Origin: Variovorax sp. 770b2
GTDB lineage: Bacteria; Pseudomonadota; Gammaproteobacteria; Burkholderiales; Burkholderiaceae_C
Direction of reading: 5' to 3'
DNA: 64,000 bases
Assembly (NCBI RefSeq): GCF_900115685.1
Contig: NZ_FOXJ01000001.1
Span: 2,637,796-2,701,795, forward strand
The notes under the pieces were generated by a model that worked only from the letters and a program-made list of their open reading frames with translations, was not told where the DNA came from and searched no databases. Made by a program: the position numbers and the translations under genes. Below, one piece after another: positions 61,793 through 64,000 of the stretch. Position 1 is the stretch's first letter, and each line of letters starts with the position of its first letter.

Positions 61793-63523
61793 ATGGAATT
61801 CGACTACGTGATCGTGGGCGGAGGCTCCGGCGGCGCCACGCTGGCCTCCCGCCTCAGCGAAGACCCGGCCGTGACGGTCTGCCTGATCGAGGCCGGCGGC
61901 GACGGCCGCGGCATCCTGGTGCGGGCGCCGGCCGCCACGGTGGCGATGCTGCCGGGCCGCCCGCGCATCAACAACCACGCCTACCAGACCGTGCCCCAGC
62001 CCGGCCTGAACGGGCGCCGCGGCTACCAGCCGCGCGGGCGGTGCCTCGGCGGATCGAGCGCCATCAACGCCATGCTCTACGTGCGCGGCCACCGCGACGA
62101 CTACGACGACTGGGCACGCGCCGGCTGCGCGGGCTGGTCCTTCGACGAGGTGCTGCCGTACTTCAAGCGCGCCGAGGGCAACGAGCGCGGCGAGAGCGCG
62201 CTGCACGGCGCCACAGGACCGCTGCAGGTCTCCGAGCAGCAGAGCCCGCGCCCGATCACCGAAGACTTCGTGCGGGCGGCTGCAGCGTGCGGCATTCCTC
62301 GCAACGACGATTTCAACGGTCCCGAGCAGGAAGGCGCGGGCCTCTACCAGGTCACGCAGTTCCACGGCGGCGCGAAGAACGGCGAGCGCTGCTCGGCGGC
62401 CGCGGCCTACCTGCATCCGGTGATGAGCCGCCCCAACCTCACGGTGCTGACGGGCACGCAGGCCCTGCGCGTGGTGCTGGAAGACCGGCGCGCGGTCGGC
62501 GTCGAAGTGCGGCGCAACGGCGGCACCGAAGTCATTCGCGCGCATCGCGAAGTGGCGCTGTGCGGCGGCGCCTTCAACTCGCCGCAACTGCTGATGCTCT
62601 CGGGCATCGGAGACCCCGCCGAGCTGGGCCGCCACGGCATCGCCGTGCGGCACGCGCTGCCGGGCGTCGGCCAGAACCTGCAGGACCACACCGACTTCAT
62701 CCTCGCCTACACCTCGAAGGACACCGATCTCTTCGGCATCGGCGTGAAAGCCGGCCTGAAGCTGATGAAGGCCATCTTCGAATGGCGCAAGAGCGGCAAG
62801 GGCCTCGTCGCGACGCCCTTTGCCGAAGGCGGCGCCTTCATCAAGTCCTCGCCCGAACTGCGCCGGCCCGACCTGCAGTTGCACTTCGTGATCGCGATCA
62901 CCGACGACCATGCGCGCAAGCTGCACGCGGGCTTCGGCTTTTCGTGCCACGTGTGCGTGCTGCGCCCCAAGGGCCGCGGCGACGTGCGCCTGAACGACGC
63001 GAACCCGCTGTCCGCGCCGCGCATCGACCCGCGGTTTCTCTCCGACGCCGAGGACATGGCGCTGCTGCTGCAGGGCGTGAAGAAGATGCGAGAGATCCTG
63101 CGCGCGCCGGCCCTGGAGAAGTACCGGCACCGCGAGGTCTACACGGCCGATGCCCACACCGACGAAGAACTCACGCGCCACATCCGCGCGCGCGCCGACA
63201 CCATCTACCACCCGGTGGGCACCTGCAAGATGGGCGTGGATGCGATGGCGGTGGTCGATCCGAAACTGCGCGTGCACGGCATCGAGAACCTGCGCGTGGT
63301 CGATGCCTCGGTGATGCCGACGCTCGTCGGCGGCAACACCAATGCGCCCACGATCATGATCGCCGAGCGCGCGGCCGACTGGATGCGCGGGCCGATCACT
63401 TTCGACCGCGCGGTGGAGGATGCTAGAGCGCCTGCGACGAGCCTCGCACCATCAGCTCTCCAGGAAGCAGCAGCTGGCGCGGCGCCGAGTCCAGCCCTCG
63501 CAGCCGCTCGATCAGGCATGTAG
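61793..63523 (+). CDS. GMC-family FAD oxidoreductase (choline/alcohol dehydrogenase-like)
   Basis: 576 residues from the ATG at 61793. FAD fold VIVGGGSGGATLASRLSEDP; GMC signature 1 GRCLGGSSAINAMLYVRGHRDDYDDWA; signature 2 GGAFNSPQLLMLSGIG; C-terminal HPVGTCKMG with the catalytic His; and VVDASVMPTLVGGNTNAPTIMIAERAADW. Enzymes of this type oxidise alcohols to aldehydes, passing electrons to a quinone or cytochrome. The domain normally ends shortly after ADWMR; here an extra 40 residues of Ala/Pro/Ser-rich tail follow, in a frame that overlaps 101 bases of the convergent LacI gene. Confidence 0.9.
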   Translation: MEFDYVIVGGGSGGATLASRLSEDPAVTVCLIEAGGDGRGILVRAPAATVAMLPGRPRINNHAYQTVPQPGLNGRRGYQPRGRCLGGSSAINAMLYVRGHRDDYDDWARAGCAGWSFDEVLPYFKRAEGNERGESALHGATGPLQVSEQQSPRPITEDFVRAAAACGIPRNDDFNGPEQEGAGLYQVTQFHGGAKNGERCSAAAAYLHPVMSRPNLTVLTGTQALRVVLEDRRAVGVEVRRNGGTEVIRAHREVALCGGAFNSPQLLMLSGIGDPAELGRHGIAVRHALPGVGQNLQDHTDFILAYTSKDTDLFGIGVKAGLKLMKAIFEWRKSGKGLVATPFAEGGAFIKSSPELRRPDLQLHFVIAITDDHARKLHAGFGFSCHVCVLRPKGRGDVRLNDANPLSAPRIDPRFLSDAEDMALLLQGVKKMREILRAPALEKYRHREVYTADAHTDEELTRHIRARADTIYHPVGTCKMGVDAMAVVDPKLRVHGIENLRVVDASVMPTLVGGNTNAPTIMIAERAADWMRGPITFDRAVEDARAPATSLAPSALQEAAAGAAPSPALAAARSGM

Positions 63524-64000
63524 CGGCCGTGCGGCCGATGGCGTCGGTGGGCTGTGCCACGGTGCTGAGGCCCGGGCCGATCAGCGAGGCCCATTCGGGA
63601 TCGTCGAAGCCGACGAAACCCAGGTCGGCGCCGAACTGCAGGTCGAGCCGCGCCATCGCCTGTGCCACGCGCAAAGTGACCACGGCATTGCCCGCGACCA
63701 CCGCGGCGCGGCGGCCGCGCTTGGCGCGCTTGCGCAAGGCGGTCAGTGCGGCGTCCAGCGCATCGTTTTCACCCTCGACCGATTCGAACACTTCGCCCGC
63801 CACGCGCGGCTCGTGCGCCGTCACGCAGGCGCCGAAGGCGGCCGTGCGCTCGCGCCGCGAACTCACGCCCTTCTGCGGCTCGGTGACGTAGAGCAGTTCG
63901 CGGTAGCCGCCTTCCAGCAGATGCCCGCAGGTGGCCCGCATCGCCGCGTGGTTGTCCAGCGAGACGAAGTCGGTGTGCATGCCCGTGTGCCGGCGGTCCA
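63423..64000 (-). CDS. LacI-family transcriptional regulator (partial, N-terminus outside the window)
   Basis: C-terminal part of a LacI/GalR effector domain, open to the right edge. Visible: FVSLDNHAAMRATCGHLLEGGYRELLYVTEP, the HLxxxGY motif after beta-strand 1, AVVAGNAVVTLRVAQAM, DLGFVGFDDPEWASLIGPGLSTVAQPTDAIG (cut), the conserved GFDD and TxxxQPxxxxG segments, and RQLLLPGELMVRGSS at the end. The DNA-binding HTH is not in the window. It is convergent with the GMC gene and overlaps its 3' end by 101 bases. The operon it controls probably lies to the right. Confidence 0.9.
   Translation of the reverse strand, partial: DRRHTGMHTDFVSLDNHAAMRATCGHLLEGGYRELLYVTEPQKGVSSRRERTAAFGACVTAHEPRVAGEVFESVEGENDALDAALTALRKRAKRGRRAAVVAGNAVVTLRVAQAMARLDLQFGADLGFVGFDDPEWASLIGPGLSTVAQPTDAIGRTAATCLIERLRGLDSAPRQLLLPGELMVRGSSQAL

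Overview
The window looks like a chromosomal segment of a high-GC betaproteobacterium of the Comamonadaceae, most plausibly Variovorax or a close relative. This is inferred from the very high GC, four Bug-type (tripartite tricarboxylate receptor) periplasmic binding proteins, dense catabolic operons with their own regulators, and GC-rich intergenic double hairpins of a type I associate with that family. I see no rRNA or tRNA gene, CRISPR array, transposase or phage gene.

Layout. (1) 1-5.3 kb, minus strand: a compact six-gene operon of a DarA-like flavodoxin-fold protein, a ketoacyl-ACP synthase III-like enzyme, a 131-residue unknown, a BtrH-like acyltransferase and an ABC-2 exporter. It looks like a small acyl-product pathway with its own exporter. 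(2) 5.3-15.5 kb: a complete glycerol regulon. The ABC importer and glycerol-3-phosphate dehydrogenase (glpDSTPQUV order) lie on the minus strand, with glpR and glpK divergent. (3) 15.5-17.9 kb: an SH3-domain periplasmic protein and a phosphoethanolamine-transferase-like membrane enzyme. (4) 18-20.5 kb and 32.5-41.4 kb: two loci of an amidoligase system. One has separate alpha-E and ATP-grasp genes. The other has a giant transglutaminase-DUF2126 protein, a fused ATP-grasp/alpha-E protein, a lone amino-acid binding lipoprotein, a second transglutaminase and a RidA protein. (5) 20.6-29.8 kb: an acyl-CoA operon under an IclR regulator, with paralogous PaaG-like isomerases flanking an NDP-forming acyl-CoA synthetase, two Bug receptors, a MaoC hydratase, and a cysteine-less thiolase-like protein with its DUF35 partner. 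(6) 29.9-32.4 kb: comEC. (7) 41.8-44.7 kb: a LysR regulator, a HAD hydrolase and a D-threonine-aldolase-type enzyme. (8) 44.7-52.0 kb: an operon joining a NitT/TauT-type ABC importer to an FAD oxidoreductase, CaiB-type CoA transferase, enoyl-CoA hydratase and ferredoxin, with a LysR gene at its end. (9) 52.3-61.1 kb: a SnoaL-like protein, a GntR/FCD regulator divergent from a porin-led catabolic operon (porin, Bug, alpha/beta hydrolase, RidA, SDR, Dabb, FAD oxidase, Bug). (10) 61.4-64 kb: a small unknown gene, a GMC oxidoreductase and a partial LacI-type regulator.

The most unusual features are these. Collapsed partial copies of the hydrolase-RidA-SDR-Dabb genes sit in front of the FAD oxidase and after the second Bug gene, as if a duplicated operon had decayed by deletion of gene interiors. 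Three proteins of the amidoligase system carry Ser-Gln repeat tracts. The two glycerol-importer ATPases have complementary defects that leave one consensus and one degenerate ATP site. A perfect 14+3+14 palindrome lies between the GntR gene and the porin operon. The thiolase-like/DUF35/MaoC trio resembles the hydratase-aldolase module of steroid side-chain degradation.
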